Below are positions 42,310-52,525 of a stretch of 64,000 nucleotides of DNA, piece by piece. The stretch comes from Pelagerythrobacter rhizovicinus. Lineage in GTDB: Bacteria; Pseudomonadota; Alphaproteobacteria; Sphingomonadales; Sphingomonadaceae. Position numbers and translations under genes: made by a program. Location of the stretch: the NCBI RefSeq assembly GCF_004135625.1, contig NZ_SDPV01000002.1, forward strand, positions 434,001 through 498,000, in the 5' to 3' direction. The notes under the pieces were generated by a model that saw nothing but the letters and a program-made list of their open reading frames with translations, was not told where the DNA came from and made no database searches. Each line of letters starts with the position of its first letter. The first letter of the stretch is position 1.

Positions 42310-42341
42310 AGGGCCCTCTTTCGGGAGGGCCCTTTTCTTTT
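42310..42341. terminator. Rho-independent terminator, bidirectional
   Basis: AGGGCCCTC (42310-42318), loop TTTCGG, GAGGGCCCT (42325-42333), then a T-rich run TTTTCTTTT. A perfect 9-bp GC-rich stem. It sits between the convergent Do-protease and PBP1A genes and can serve both, though the A-run on the minus side is short. Confidence 0.9.
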
Positions 42342-42420
42342 GCGCCCCACACCGCCGGCGCTATCGCGTGGCGGTGCGGGTCGCAGGAGGCGCGCTGCGA
42401 GAGACCCGGGGGCCAGGGCC

Positions 42421-44592
42421 CTAGTCAGTGCCGCCGACGCCGGGCTGCGGGCTGGCCATTGGCGGACGGGGCTGAAGGCGGATCGGCGGCGGGGATGCGC
42501 GGCTCTGGGGCTCGGCACGACCGGTCGCGCGATCGAGGAACTCATCGCTTGCCGCCTGGCCTGGATCGCCGCCGTCGCCCGCCGCTTCCGGCGGCTGGCG
42601 CGGGCGGTCTGCCGGCGGCACTTCACCCTCGATCGGGAACGGGAACTCGCCGGGCTCGTCCGGGCTGCCCGGCTCGATCAGGTTCCCCTGCTCGTCGATG
42701 TAGTAATAGTCGTCCGGCTCGCCGTAGTAGTATTCGTCGTCCGGCTCCAGCTGCCATTCGGGAAGCTGCACTTCGGTGTCGAACTGCTCGACCGGGCGGT
42801 CCTTCACCGCATATCGCATGTAGGCCGAGAACGCCTGCGCCGGAGCCCGCCCGCCCTGCAGTCCAGGCACCGCATCGGCATCGTCGCGGCCCATCCACAC
42901 GCCGGTGGTGATCCCGCTGGAGAAGCCGAGGAACCAGCCGTCCTTGTTCGAGTTCGTGGTGCCGGTCTTGCCCGCGACGGGCCGCCCGATCTGCGCAGCG
43001 CGGCCGGTGCCCGTGTTGACCGTGGTCTGCAACAGATCGGTGATCCCGGCGGTGACGTAATCAGGCACCAGCGTTGTCGAGCGTGGCGGCTCGTGCTGGT
43101 AGAGCGACTCGCCATCCGCCGTCGTCACCTTGACGATGCCGTAGGGCTCGACCGAAGTCCCCTCCGCGGAAATCGCTGCAAAGGCCCGGGTCATGTCGAT
43201 CACACGCACTTCCGAGCTGCCGAGCACCATTGCCGGGTAAGTCGAAATCGGGGTCGTGATGCCGAAGCGCTTGGCCATCGAAGCGACCGTGCCGAAACCC
43301 ACCTCGTTCCCGAGCTGTGCCGCGACGGTGTTCTTCGAATAGGCGAAAGCCGCGCGCAGATCGATCTCGCCGGCATAGGTTCCGCCCGAGTTCCGCGGGC
43401 TCCACCCATCGATGGTCACCGGCGCATCGACCACGCGGTCGTCGGGTGTGTAGCCTGCCTCGAGCGCCGCGAGGTAGACAAACAGCTTCCATGCCGAACC
43501 GGGCTGGCGCAGCGCGTTCACCGCACGGTTGTAGTTGGTCGCGACGTAGTCGGTTCCGCCGACCATCGCGAGGATCGCGCCGTCGCGATCGAGGCTGACA
43601 AGCGCCCCTTGCGCGCCGCTCGGCGTGTTCGATTTTATCGCCGCGGTCGCCGCACGCTGCATGCCGACGTCGATCGTGGTCCACACCTCGATCGGCTCGA
43701 ACGTTTCAGGCAGCAGAAGGTCGAGCTGCGGAAGCACCCAGTCGGTGAAATAGCGTACCGAGTTCTGGCCGCGCTCCTCCTTGAGATTCACGGCGGAGGG
43801 GTCGACGTTTGCCTCGCTCGGCGAAATGCGCCCCTGCTCGCGCATGAGCCGCAGCACGACGTTCGCGCGCCCGACCGCGGCCTCCACATCGGCAGTGGGG
43901 GAATAGCGGCTCGGCGCTTTCACCAGCCCGGCGATGATCGCCGCTTCGGCCGTCGATAGCTCGGTCGCCGGGTGGCTGAAGAACTTTCGGCTCGCGCTGT
44001 CGACGCCGTAGGCGCCGCCGCCGAAGTAGACCTTGTTGAGATAGAGTTCGAGGATCTGCTCTTTCGAGAACTTGCTTTCCAGCGCGAATGCCAGAACCGC
44101 CTCGCGCAGCTTGCGATCGAGCGACCGGTTGGAGTTCAGGAAGATATTGCGCGCGAGCTGCTGGGTAATCGTGGAGGTCGCGGAGATGCGTCCGTCGCCC
44201 GTCATCGCCACCCACAGAGCCCGCGCCAGACCGTAGGGGTCGACCCCGAAATGCGAGTAGTAGCGCCGGTCTTCGACCGAGATCATCGCATCCTTCATCA
44301 CCTGCGGGATCTCGGAACTGTCGAGCCATTCGCCGTAGCTGGGCCCGAGTTCGACAATCTCGGATCCGTCGCGCGCGCGCACGACGATCGTCTGCGCATT
44401 CTGCGTCGCCTTGAGTTCGGCATAGCTCGGTAGCGAGCGCGCCGCGAAGGCCACGGCGAGACCGAGGAACAGCGCCCCCAAGAGGGCCAGGGCCCCGCCC
44501 CAGATCACCAGCCGGCGCGCCCACAGCCGCCAGCCGCTCGCTTCCCCGCCGGTCGACTTTACCGCTTTCCGCCGGCTCCCCCGCTTCGCCAT
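42421..44592 (-). CDS. Class A penicillin-binding protein (PBP1A-type transglycosylase/transpeptidase)
   Basis: A 723-aa bifunctional peptidoglycan synthase. One N-terminal TM helix (~27-50) precedes a GT51 glycosyltransferase domain with VEDRRYYSHFGVDPYGLARA and STITQQLARNIFLN. The transpeptidase domain carries PGSAWK (S-x-x-K), SKNT (S-x-N) and AGKTGTTNSNKDGW (KTG). The C-terminal tail is acidic and Pro/Asp/Tyr-rich (DDEYYYGEPDDYYYIDEQ), a feature of many sphingomonad PBPs. Basic N-terminus MAKRGSRRKAVK. Converges with the Do protease. Confidence 0.95.
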   Translation of the reverse strand: MAKRGSRRKAVKSTGGEASGWRLWARRLVIWGGALALLGALFLGLAVAFAARSLPSYAELKATQNAQTIVVRARDGSEIVELGPSYGEWLDSSEIPQVMKDAMISVEDRRYYSHFGVDPYGLARALWVAMTGDGRISATSTITQQLARNIFLNSNRSLDRKLREAVLAFALESKFSKEQILELYLNKVYFGGGAYGVDSASRKFFSHPATELSTAEAAIIAGLVKAPSRYSPTADVEAAVGRANVVLRLMREQGRISPSEANVDPSAVNLKEERGQNSVRYFTDWVLPQLDLLLPETFEPIEVWTTIDVGMQRAATAAIKSNTPSGAQGALVSLDRDGAILAMVGGTDYVATNYNRAVNALRQPGSAWKLFVYLAALEAGYTPDDRVVDAPVTIDGWSPRNSGGTYAGEIDLRAAFAYSKNTVAAQLGNEVGFGTVASMAKRFGITTPISTYPAMVLGSSEVRVIDMTRAFAAISAEGTSVEPYGIVKVTTADGESLYQHEPPRSTTLVPDYVTAGITDLLQTTVNTGTGRAAQIGRPVAGKTGTTNSNKDGWFLGFSSGITTGVWMGRDDADAVPGLQGGRAPAQAFSAYMRYAVKDRPVEQFDTEVQLPEWQLEPDDEYYYGEPDDYYYIDEQGNLIEPGSPDEPGEFPFPIEGEVPPADRPRQPPEAAGDGGDPGQAASDEFLDRATGRAEPQSRASPPPIRLQPRPPMASPQPGVGGTD

Positions 44593-44688
44593 CAGTATTC
44601 GCTTACCTCGTTGCGGACCGCAGCCCGATTACCCGTCGCGTGCCCGATGCATAGGGGAGTTGTAACCCGGCGTGAACGGGCGGCAGGA

Positions 44689-45087
44689 TTAATCCTCGGG
44701 CCGGAAATCCAGTGCGGCGCTATTGATGCAATAGCGCAGTCCCTCGGGGCCCGGACCGTCGGGAAAGACATGCCCCAGGTGCCCCGCGCACTTCGAGCAG
44801 ACGACCTCCGTCCGCACCATGCCGTGCGAGGTGTCGCGATGCTCCTCGACCACGTCGCCTTCGGCCGGCGCGGTGAAGCTCGGCCAGCCCGAGCCGCTGT
44901 CGTACTTGGCGGCGCTGTCGAACAGGAGCTGCCCGCAGGCGGCGCAGCGGTACTCGCCGGCTTGCTTGTTCTTCTCGTACTTGCCGGTGAAGGCGCGCTC
45001 GGTCCCGCCTTCGCGCAGTACGTGGTATTGCTCGGGCGTCAGGCGTTCGCGCCATTCGGCATCGGAAAGCTGGATCTTGTCGGGCAT
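44689..45087 (-). CDS. msrB: Peptide methionine (R)-S-oxide reductase
   Basis: A 132-aa zinc-type MsrB that reduces methionine-R-sulfoxide. Two CxxC zinc sites are present ([11 protein letters not shown] and [14 protein letters not shown]). [10 protein letters not shown] and the catalytic-Cys segment [11 protein letters not shown] complete the family pattern. Full usual length. Complements the distant msrA in the same window. Confidence 0.95.
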   Translation of the reverse strand: MPDKIQLSDAEWRERLTPEQYHVLREGGTERAFTGKYEKNKQAGEYRCAACGQLLFDSAAKYDSGSGWPSFTAPAEGDVVEEHRDTSHGMVRTEVVCSKCAGHLGHVFPDGPGPEGLRYCINSAALDFRPED

Positions 45088-45109
45088 CGCGAATCTCCAA
45101 TCCTGGTGC

Positions 45110-45186
45110 GAGCCCCGGCGAAGGCCGGGGCCTCAGGCAATCAATGTAATACCAGTGGCCTGAGGTCCCCGTCTTCACGGGGACTC
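45110..45186. repeat. Palindromic repeat element A, intact copy
   Basis: Two hairpins, GAGCCCCGGC-gaag-GCCGGGGCCTC and GGTCCCCGTC-ttc-ACGGGGACTC, flank a spacer whose ends are themselves inverted (CCTCAGGC ... GCCTGAGG). The same architecture recurs at 51837-51914 and, interrupted, at 32571-32854. Lies between msrB and the GST gene. Confidence 0.7.
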
Positions 45187-45195
45187 ATCGCAAAA

Positions 45196-45867
45196 TCAAA
45201 CGTCCAGTTCGGCGTAGTGGCGCGGCGGCTGGATCACCTCCATCCGCTCCGACAGCAGCGGGCGGAACGAAGGGCGGCTCTTGAACACCGAATACCATCC
45301 GCGCGTCTGCTCGTGCCCGGTCCAGTCGATTCCACCGAGGTAGTCGGCGACCGAGATCTGCGCCGCGGCGGCAAGATCGGCCAGGCTCATCGTCGCGCCC
45401 GCAAGCCAGGTACGGTTGTCGATCAGCCAGTCGATGTAGTCGAGGTGCCCGTGAGCCAGCTTCATCGCCTCGCGCAGGATCCGCGAGTCGGGGGGCTGGC
45501 GCAGGACGAGGCGTTTCTTCATCCGCTCGTGCAGCAGCGGCATGGTGACGTCACCGAAGAAATTTTCGTCGAACAGCGCCACCAGCCGGCGGATTTCCGC
45601 CCGGTTGGCAGCCGTGCCGTTGATCATCGGCGCCTTGTCGACCGTCTCCTCGAAATACTCGCAGATCGCGCGGCTGTCGGACAGGGCCAGGCGCCGTTCC
45701 GGATCGTAGAGCACCGGGGTCCGCCCGGCCGGGTTGAGCGCCCAGAACTCGTCGCTCGCGTCCCACGGGTTCTCGCGCCACAGCTCGTAGCCGACGCCTT
45801 TCTCGCTGAGGAGCAGGCGGACCTTGCGACTGAACGGACAGAGGGGGAACTGATAGAGGCGCCACAT
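45196..45867 (-). CDS. Glutathione S-transferase family protein
   Basis: A 223-aa GST-fold protein. The thioredoxin-like N-terminal domain begins YQFPLCPFSRKVRLLLSEKG with a Cys-Pro-x-Ser active-site pattern (C9), the conserved cis-Pro/ESxAI-like region is LSDSRAICEYFEE, and a helical C-terminal domain follows (GAEMSLAD-like segment GATMSLADLAAAAQISVADY). Substrate unknown; the Cys/Ser-type site suggests thiol-transfer or dehalogenase-like chemistry rather than simple conjugation. Confidence 0.9.
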   Translation of the reverse strand: MWRLYQFPLCPFSRKVRLLLSEKGVGYELWRENPWDASDEFWALNPAGRTPVLYDPERRLALSDSRAICEYFEETVDKAPMINGTAANRAEIRRLVALFDENFFGDVTMPLLHERMKKRLVLRQPPDSRILREAMKLAHGHLDYIDWLIDNRTWLAGATMSLADLAAAAQISVADYLGGIDWTGHEQTRGWYSVFKSRPSFRPLLSERMEVIQPPRHYAELDV

Positions 45868-45950
45868 ATGCGCCCCTGCTCATGCCGCAAGCGCGCGGGG
45901 CCGTCTACAGTGCCAGGAGAGGCAAAACAGGGTTTTACGCAGGCGCTGCG

Positions 45951-46427
45951 TCAGCGGGGACTGCGGGTCGCCTGATCGATGCCGAATTCCAGCCGCTCAG
46001 CCATTTCGCGGAGCGCCGGGCGCATCGCTTCCAGGCTGTCGGTCATCGACGCCATAGCACCCATAGCGCGCGGCAGATCGCGGGCGACGCGGGCGGGCAC
46101 GTCACTCGCCTCGGGCCGCATCTTGCGCAGTGTCAGATCGGGATCCACGCTGCCGGGATCGCGGCCGGCAATTTCGGCCATCGGCTCGACGATCGGCGCC
46201 AGCGGCATGTCGAGCAGGATTTCACCCAGGACCGCGACGGTGCTGGCAAGCTCGTTCTGCACCGCGGGGTCGGCGAGCCGCTGCGACAGGGGCTCCTCGT
46301 ATTCGGCCTCGGGCGCGTAGAGCGGAGCGTCGTGTAGCTCGAAATCGGGCAGCGGCGCGGGTTCGGAGGCGCTGGCGGCCGCCGGAAACGCGAGCGCAGC
46401 GGCCGCGCAAAGAGCGAGAATACGCAT
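45951..46427 (-). CDS. Small secreted hypothetical protein
   Basis: A 158-aa protein with a clear signal peptide (MRILALCAAAALAFPAAASA). The mature part is acidic then helical (PDFELHDAPLYAPEAEYEEP ... ALREMAERLEFGIDQATR). No enzyme motif. Start ATG 46427 is chosen because it gives the signal peptide; the frame opens at 46484. Followed upstream by a second small secreted protein gene on the same strand. Function unknown. Confidence 0.65.
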   Translation of the reverse strand: MRILALCAAAALAFPAAASASEPAPLPDFELHDAPLYAPEAEYEEPLSQRLADPAVQNELASTVAVLGEILLDMPLAPIVEPMAEIAGRDPGSVDPDLTLRKMRPEASDVPARVARDLPRAMGAMASMTDSLEAMRPALREMAERLEFGIDQATRSPR

Positions 46428-46494
46428 GGTCGTTCTCCGATTCGTTCGCGGGCGAAGGGTGTCCCAGAGTGCCTGACCGGGCACTGAACGGCCC

Positions 46495-46863
46495 TTACAG
46501 CCCCGAAGCGTCGAGCAGCAGCATGCAGGGCGGCATGGCCCGATCGAGCGCCCCTTCCTCGCGCAGCGATTCGACTTCCGCGCCGAGGAGCCCGGCGACC
46601 GCGTCGCGGCTCAGGCCGGTCTCGTCCATGATCCGCGCGGAGGTGCGGACGAAGAATTCGCGCCCTCGCTCGCCGATGGCCGGGTAAGCGGTCATCGCCG
46701 CATCGCCGCGGGCCTGCCCTTCGGCGACCAAAGCGAAGGCGACCGAGCAGCGCAGGGCGGTGCGCTGCTCGATGGTGAGATTCAGCTTCGGCGGCTCCTG
46801 CGCCTGCGCGGTCGATGCGAGCGAGGCCAGCGCCAGCACGACGGTGGTGAGAAAGCGGGTCAT
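46495..46863 (-). CDS. Small secreted hypothetical protein with two cysteines
   Basis: A 122-aa protein: signal peptide MTRFLTTVVLALASLASTAQA, then a mature helical domain with two cysteines (ALRCSVAFAL and MPPCMLLLDA) that could form a disulfide in the periplasm. No recognised family; similar small proteins are common in sphingomonad genomes. It and the 158-aa secreted protein are 67 bp apart and probably co-expressed. Divergent from the aldehyde dehydrogenase gene. Confidence 0.65.
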   Translation of the reverse strand: MTRFLTTVVLALASLASTAQAQEPPKLNLTIEQRTALRCSVAFALVAEGQARGDAAMTAYPAIGERGREFFVRTSARIMDETGLSRDAVAGLLGAEVESLREEGALDRAMPPCMLLLDASGL

Positions 46864-46972
46864 GACCGCGCCCTATACGAGGCAAGATGAACGATTGCCT
46901 AGGCCGGCACGGTTGACGCGCCTCGCGCGCGCGGCCATCCCCCGCGCAAACGCGACTAGAGGAGCTGCAGCC

Positions 46973-48406
46973 ATGGCCGATTACCCTTCCCTCCACCTCC
47001 TGATCGGCGGCGAACAGGTGACCGGCGGCGGGCGCGAAACCGAAGAGGTGATCGATCCGGCCACCGGCGAGACGATCGGCACTCTGCCCCGCGCAAGCAC
47101 CGAGGATCTCGACCGCGCGCTCGACGGCGCAAAGCGGGGCTTTCGCACGTGGCGCGATACGCCGGCGGATAAGCGCGCCGCGATCCTGACCAAGGCCGCT
47201 GGGCTGCTCAAGGAGCGGGTCAGCCAGATCGCGCCCGCGATCACGCGCGAGCAGGGCAAGCCGGTCAAGGACGCGATGGGCGAAGTGATCTATTCGGCCA
47301 TGCTGCTCGAGTTCTACGCCGGCGAGATCAAGCGCATCTACGGCCGTACGCTGGTGCGTCCCACGGGCCAGCGGGTCGAAGTCCAGTACCATCCGATCGG
47401 CCCGGTTGCGGGCTTCGCCGCGTGGAACTTCCCGATGATCAACGTCGTGCGCAAGATCGGCGGCGCGCTTGCGGCCGGCTGCTCGGTGATCGTCAAGCCG
47501 TCGGAAGAAACCCCGGCGGGCGGCATCGCGCTGGTCCAGGCGCTGCTCGACGCGGGCGTGCCGGGCGATGCGGTGCAGTGCGTGTTCGGCGTGCCCGATA
47601 CGGTCAGCCGCCACCTGCTCGGCTCGCCCATTATCCGCAAAGTGACCTTCACCGGCTCGACCGCAGTCGGCAAGCACCTCGCCCGCCTCGCCGCGGATGA
47701 CCTCAAGGTCGCGACGATGGAACTCGGCGGCCACGGCCCGGTGCTGGTGTTCAACGACAGCGACGTCGACAAGGTGCTCGATACCATGGTCGCGGCCAAG
47801 TACCGCAACGCGGGCCAGGTCTGCGTCAGCCCGACGCGTTTCCTGATCGAGGAGGACGTGTTCGAGCGCTTCCGCGACGGCTTCGTCGAGCGCGCCAGGA
47901 CGGTGAAGGTCGGCAGCGGCTTCGAGGAGGACACGCAGATGGGCCCGATGGCCAATGCGCGCGGCCCCGATTCGCTGGCGAAGCTGATCGGCAACGCGAA
48001 GGACAAGGGCGCGAACCTGCTCACCGGGGGCGAGCGGATCGGCAACCGCGGCTTCTTCCACGAGCCCACCGTGCTTTCCGAAGTGCCGGTCGACGCCGAC
48101 ATCATGAACAACGAGCCGTTCGGCCCGGTTGCGCTGCTCAACCCGATGAAGGACGAGGACAGCATGATCGAGGAGGCGAACCGCCTGCCCTACGGCCTTG
48201 CCGCCTACGCCTGGACCCAGGACCCGGCGCGCCGCAGCCGCCTCGCCGCCGAGATCGAGACCGGCATGCTGGCGATCAACGGCGCCAACGTGTCGGGAGT
48301 CGACGCGCCGTTCGGCGGCGTGAAGTGGTCGGGCTACGGCAGCGAGGATGGGCGCGAGGGGGTCATGGCATGCATGGTGCCCAAGACCGTGCACGAGGCG
48401 GACTGA
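46973..48406 (+). CDS. NAD(P)-dependent aldehyde dehydrogenase (succinate-semialdehyde type)
   Basis: A 477-aa aldehyde dehydrogenase. The catalytic Cys is in NAGQVCVSPTRF, the general-base Glu in MELGGHGPVLV, the cofactor loop in FTGSTAVGKHLA, and KPSEETPAGG and NNEPFGPVALLNP are conserved. The FVER/ CVSP pattern fits the succinate/α-ketoglutarate-semialdehyde group; exact substrate is not certain. Starts MADYPSLHLLIGGEQ at 46973, behind GAGGAGC. Confidence 0.92.
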   Translation: MADYPSLHLLIGGEQVTGGGRETEEVIDPATGETIGTLPRASTEDLDRALDGAKRGFRTWRDTPADKRAAILTKAAGLLKERVSQIAPAITREQGKPVKDAMGEVIYSAMLLEFYAGEIKRIYGRTLVRPTGQRVEVQYHPIGPVAGFAAWNFPMINVVRKIGGALAAGCSVIVKPSEETPAGGIALVQALLDAGVPGDAVQCVFGVPDTVSRHLLGSPIIRKVTFTGSTAVGKHLARLAADDLKVATMELGGHGPVLVFNDSDVDKVLDTMVAAKYRNAGQVCVSPTRFLIEEDVFERFRDGFVERARTVKVGSGFEEDTQMGPMANARGPDSLAKLIGNAKDKGANLLTGGERIGNRGFFHEPTVLSEVPVDADIMNNEPFGPVALLNPMKDEDSMIEEANRLPYGLAAYAWTQDPARRSRLAAEIETGMLAINGANVSGVDAPFGGVKWSGYGSEDGREGVMACMVPKTVHEAD

Positions 48407-48733
48407 CCCCAGCTTTCTAACCTATATGGTTATTTTCCTTGACATCATGGCGCCATTAGGTTAGGTGATCAGAATGACCATAGCGCGATTCGCCAATTGG
48501 TAATCAAAGCCGGGTTGGTCAGCTGAAGCCGAAAGTTCGACGCATCATCCCCGTCATGCTGAACTCGTTTCAGCACCCATCGTGCCTCCGGAACCGACTG
48601 CACGAAAGGACGAATGGGCCCTGAAACAAGTTCAGGGTGACGGCTCTGCAAGGTATGAACTTCGTTTCCGTCATACTAGGACCCGGACCCGATAACAACC
48701 AATCCCCCCTAAGATGTTTACAGGAGTGCCCCG
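48407..48733. other. Intergenic region with palindromes, before adhC
   Basis: Contains an inverted repeat CTAACCTA (48418-48425) / TAGGTTAG (48457-48464) around a TTGACA (48439-48444) that could be a -35 box, a short palindrome ATGGCGCCAT (48447-48456), and repeat element C (48551-48643). No gene. Confidence 0.5.
48551..48643. repeat. Palindromic repeat element C
   Basis: Arm 1, CCGTCATGCTGAACTCGTTT (48551-48570) and onward to CAGCACCCAT; arm 2 (48613-48643) is its imperfect inverse, ATGGGCCCTGAAACAAGTTC then AGGGTGACGG. A widespread style of intergenic palindrome in alphaproteobacteria. Could fold as a long hairpin if transcribed. Confidence 0.6.
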
Positions 48734-49846
<1,113 letters not shown>

Positions 49847-49901
49847 CCGGCATTTCGCGCCCGATAAAGGTGGCGAATCGAAACTGAGTGGAGGGCACGG
49901 A

Positions 49902-50282
49902 ATGTTCAGTCACATGATGGTCGGATCGAACGATCTCGACCGGTCCAAGACGTTCTATGATGCGACGTTCAAGGCGTTCGGCGGCAGAGAAGGGATCGTC
50001 GATCCCAAAGGCCGCCTCGTCTACAGGCACAACGGCGCCACATTCCTCGTGACGACACCGATCGACGGTCAGCCGGCAACACATGGCAACGGCTGCACCG
50101 TCGGTTTCGCCATGACGCCGGAGCAGGCCGATGCCTGGCACAAGGCGGGTGTCGAGAACGGCGGCACCGCAATCGAAGACCCGCCGGGCGTGCGCGAAAA
50201 CTACGGTCTGAAGCTCTATCTCGCTTACCTGCGCGATCCCGACGGCAACAAGCTCTGCGCGCTCCACCGGATGGAATCCTGA
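49902..50282 (+). CDS. VOC/glyoxalase-family protein
   Basis: A 126-aa single-domain vicinal-oxygen-chelate protein (MFSHMMVGSNDLDRSKTFYD ... AYLRDPDGNKLCALHR). The typical βαβββ core and RDPDGN turn are visible. Lies between adhC and fghA with 55-bp and short gaps, suggesting a role in the same aldehyde/glutathione chemistry, perhaps hemithioacetal handling. No direct evidence for the reaction. Confidence 0.85.
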   Translation: MFSHMMVGSNDLDRSKTFYDATFKAFGGREGIVDPKGRLVYRHNGATFLVTTPIDGQPATHGNGCTVGFAMTPEQADAWHKAGVENGGTAIEDPPGVRENYGLKLYLAYLRDPDGNKLCALHRMES

Positions 50283-50290
50283 CGCGCGCC

Positions 50291-50791
50291 ATGCGCGGCG
50301 AAGCGGGATTGCTGGCGGACCTGGCGTCGCTCGCGATCCCCCATTCGCTGCACGAGCATCCGGCGGTCTTCACCGTCGCCGAAAGCCGCGCGCTCGACCG
50401 CGACATTCCGGGCGAGCACACCAAGAACCTGTTCCTGAAGGACACCGCCGGTGCGTTCTGGCTGGCGACCGTGCCGGCCGAGGCGCGGGTCGACCTCAAG
50501 GCGCTGCCGCAGGCGATCGGCTGCAAGCGGGTGAGCTTCGCAAAAGCGGAGGATATGCAGCGTCTGCTCGGCATAGCACCGGGCTCGGTCACTCCGCTCG
50601 CCATGATCAACGCCGAACCGGGCAGCGTGACCGCGGTGCTCGACGCAAGGCTGGCCGAAGCGGAGCGGATCAACGTCCACCCGCTGCGCAACACCGCGAC
50701 CGTGGGGCTGGCGGGCGCCGACGTCCTCCGGCTGCTCCGGCGCTGGGGGCACGCTCCGCTGGTGGCCGAGGTTCCGACGGTCCAGGCCTGA
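50291..50791 (+). CDS. YbaK/ProX-type aminoacyl-tRNA deacylase
   Basis: A 166-aa prolyl-tRNA editing domain protein. Recognised by HEHPAVFTVAESRALD, GEHTKNLFLKDTAG, the conserved K in KRVSFAKAEDMQRLLGIAPG and SVTPLAMINAE. It removes mischarged amino acids (for example Ala or Cys from tRNA-Pro). Starts 8 bp after the VOC gene stop, so likely in the same transcript. The stop codon overlaps the first two bases of repeat B2. Confidence 0.9.
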   Translation: MRGEAGLLADLASLAIPHSLHEHPAVFTVAESRALDRDIPGEHTKNLFLKDTAGAFWLATVPAEARVDLKALPQAIGCKRVSFAKAEDMQRLLGIAPGSVTPLAMINAEPGSVTAVLDARLAEAERINVHPLRNTATVGLAGADVLRLLRRWGHAPLVAEVPTVQA

Positions 50792-50948
50792 TCCTCCCCA
50801 TTTTTGCGAAGCCAAATGGGGAGGTGGCAGCGCGCCGCGCTGACGGAGGGGCTAAAGGCACGCCGCTGACGCAGCGCAATACCCCTCCACCGCGCGCGGC
50901 GCCCGCGGTCCCCCTCCCATTTGCACTTCGTGAAAAGGGGGAGGATCG
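50790..50948. repeat. Palindromic repeat element B, stand-alone copy
   Basis: Nested palindrome GATCCTCCCC ... GGGAGGTGG ... GGAGGGGC ... CCCCTCCACC ... GCGGTCCCCCTCCC ... GGGGAGGAT, the same blocks in the same order as 32611-32755. Fills the gap between the YbaK-like gene and fghA. Confidence 0.7.
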
Positions 50949-50986
50949 GCTTCGACACGCGCGCGGCGAACGGATAGGGAGGGCGG

Positions 50987-51829
50987 ATGAAACTCGAGAC
51001 CATCAGCACCAATCGCAGCCACGGCGGCACGCAGGGCGTCTATTCTCACCAGTCGGCGGAGACCGGGACCGGGATGACCTTCTCGGTCTTCGTGCCCGAG
51101 CATGCCGACGGCGCGAAGCTGCCCGTGCTCTGGTATCTCTCGGGCCTGACTTGCACCCACGCCAACGTCACCGAGAAAGGCGAATACCGCGCGGCCTGCG
51201 CCGAGCACGGCGTGATCTTCGTCGCCCCCGACACCAGCCCACGCGGCGACGACGTGCCCGATGCCGAGGGCGAATACGATTTCGGCAAGGGCGCCGGCTT
51301 CTATGTCGATGCGACCGAGCAGCCCTGGGCGGCGCACTACCGCATGCGCAGCTATGTCGAGCGCGAACTGCCCGAAGTGATCGCGGCGAATTTCCCGGCG
51401 GACATGGCGCGTCAGTCGATCACCGGCCATTCGATGGGCGGCCACGGTGCGCTGACCATCGGCCTGCGCAATCCGGAGCGCTTCCGCTCGATCAGCGCCT
51501 TCTCCCCGATCGTCGCGCCGAGCGAGGTGCCGTGGGGCGAAAAGGCCCTCGGCCGCTATCTCGGAGCCGACCGCGCATCATGGCGCGAGTACGACGCGGT
51601 CGCCCTGATCGAAAGCGGCGCGCGCCACGACCACATCCTCGTCGATCAGGGCACCGCCGACGACTTCCTGGTCGAACAGCTCCGCACCCACCGCTTGGCC
51701 GAAGCCTGCGAAGCCGCCGGCCTCGACGCCACGATCCGCCTCCAAGCCGGCTACGACCATTCCTACTACTTCATCTCGACCTTCATGGCCGAGCACGTCG
51801 GGTGGCATGCGGAGAAGTTACGCTCCTGA
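50987..51829 (+). CDS. fghA: S-formylglutathione hydrolase
   Basis: A 280-aa esterase-D-type α/β hydrolase that splits S-formylglutathione to formate and glutathione, the second step of the formaldehyde pathway begun by adhC. Nucleophile Ser in TGHSMGGHGAL, Asp in LVDQGTADDFL, His in AGYDHSYYFIST. N-terminal HGGTQGVYSHQSAETG and the conserved GLTCTHANVTEKG are family hallmarks. Confidence 0.95.
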   Translation: MKLETISTNRSHGGTQGVYSHQSAETGTGMTFSVFVPEHADGAKLPVLWYLSGLTCTHANVTEKGEYRAACAEHGVIFVAPDTSPRGDDVPDAEGEYDFGKGAGFYVDATEQPWAAHYRMRSYVERELPEVIAANFPADMARQSITGHSMGGHGALTIGLRNPERFRSISAFSPIVAPSEVPWGEKALGRYLGADRASWREYDAVALIESGARHDHILVDQGTADDFLVEQLRTHRLAEACEAAGLDATIRLQAGYDHSYYFISTFMAEHVGWHAEKLRS

Positions 51830-51836
51830 GAGCCGT

Positions 51837-51914
51837 GAGTCCCCGCGCAGGCGGGGACCTCGGGCCATCGGGCGGAACGCCAGCGGCCTGAGGCCCCCGC
51901 CTGCGCGGGGGCTC
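51837..51914. repeat. Palindromic repeat element A, intact copy
   Basis: GAGTCCCCGC-gcag-GCGGGGACCTC and GGCCTGAGGCCCCCGC-ctgc-GCGGGGGCTC with an inverted spacer edge (CCTCGGGCC ... GGCCTGAGG). Sits between the convergent fghA and metW genes, where it could also act as a terminator-like structure. Confidence 0.7.
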
Positions 51915-51922
51915 GCAGCAAA

Positions 51923-52525
51923 CTACCCCCGCCGCACCTCGAACAGCGCGTATTCGGCGCGCCAGTTGGCGCCGGCGGCGCCGATCTCGCGGTCGCGGGT
52001 GAAGAACCAGCGGTTCTCGATGGCGATGCCGAGGTCGCGCGCCAGTTCTTCGAAATCGCGCACGGTCATGTGGTGGATGTTCTCGGTCTCGTACCAGGTC
52101 ACCGGCAAGTGGCGCGTCACCGGCATGCGGCCGCGGCTCAGCAGGGCCCAGCGCATGCGCCAGTAGGCGAAGTTGGGGAAGCTGACGAAAGCGCGGCGGC
52201 CGACCCGCAGCAGCTCGGCCAGCATCCGGTCGGGCCGCGCGGCGGTCTGCAGCGTCTGGCTGAGGATCGCCACGTCGAACGCGCCGTCGGGGTAGAACGC
52301 GAGGTCGCGGTCGGCGTCCCCCTGCACCACGCTGAGGCCGCGCGCGACGCAGCGTTCGACCAGCGCGCCGTCGATCTCGATCCCGCGCGCGTCGACTTGC
52401 TTGCCGTCGCGCAGGGCCGCCATCAGCGCGCCGTCGCCGCAGCCGATGTCGAGCACGCGCACGCCGGCGGGCACGTGGCGCGCAATCACTGCGAGATCCG
52501 AACGCAAGGTTGACGCGTCAACCAT
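51923..52525 (-). CDS. metW: Methionine biosynthesis protein MetW
   Basis: A 200-aa SAM-dependent-methyltransferase-fold protein: [17 protein letters not shown] (motif I), [19 protein letters not shown] and [15 protein letters not shown] are MetW signatures. MetW pairs with MetX; its start overlaps the metX stop by 8 bp. Studies of the pair show that MetW enables homoserine acetylation by MetX in many proteobacteria. Confidence 0.95.
   Translation of the reverse strand: MVDASTLRSDLAVIARHVPAGVRVLDIGCGDGALMAALRDGKQVDARGIEIDGALVERCVARGLSVVQGDADRDLAFYPDGAFDVAILSQTLQTAARPDRMLAELLRVGRRAFVSFPNFAYWRMRWALLSRGRMPVTRHLPVTWYETENIHHMTVRDFEELARDLGIAIENRWFFTRDREIGAAGANWRAEYALFEVRRG

Noticed and set aside
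46133-48394. 753-codon minus-strand frame
   Set aside because: It lies antisense to the intact aldehyde dehydrogenase gene and has no recognisable motif.
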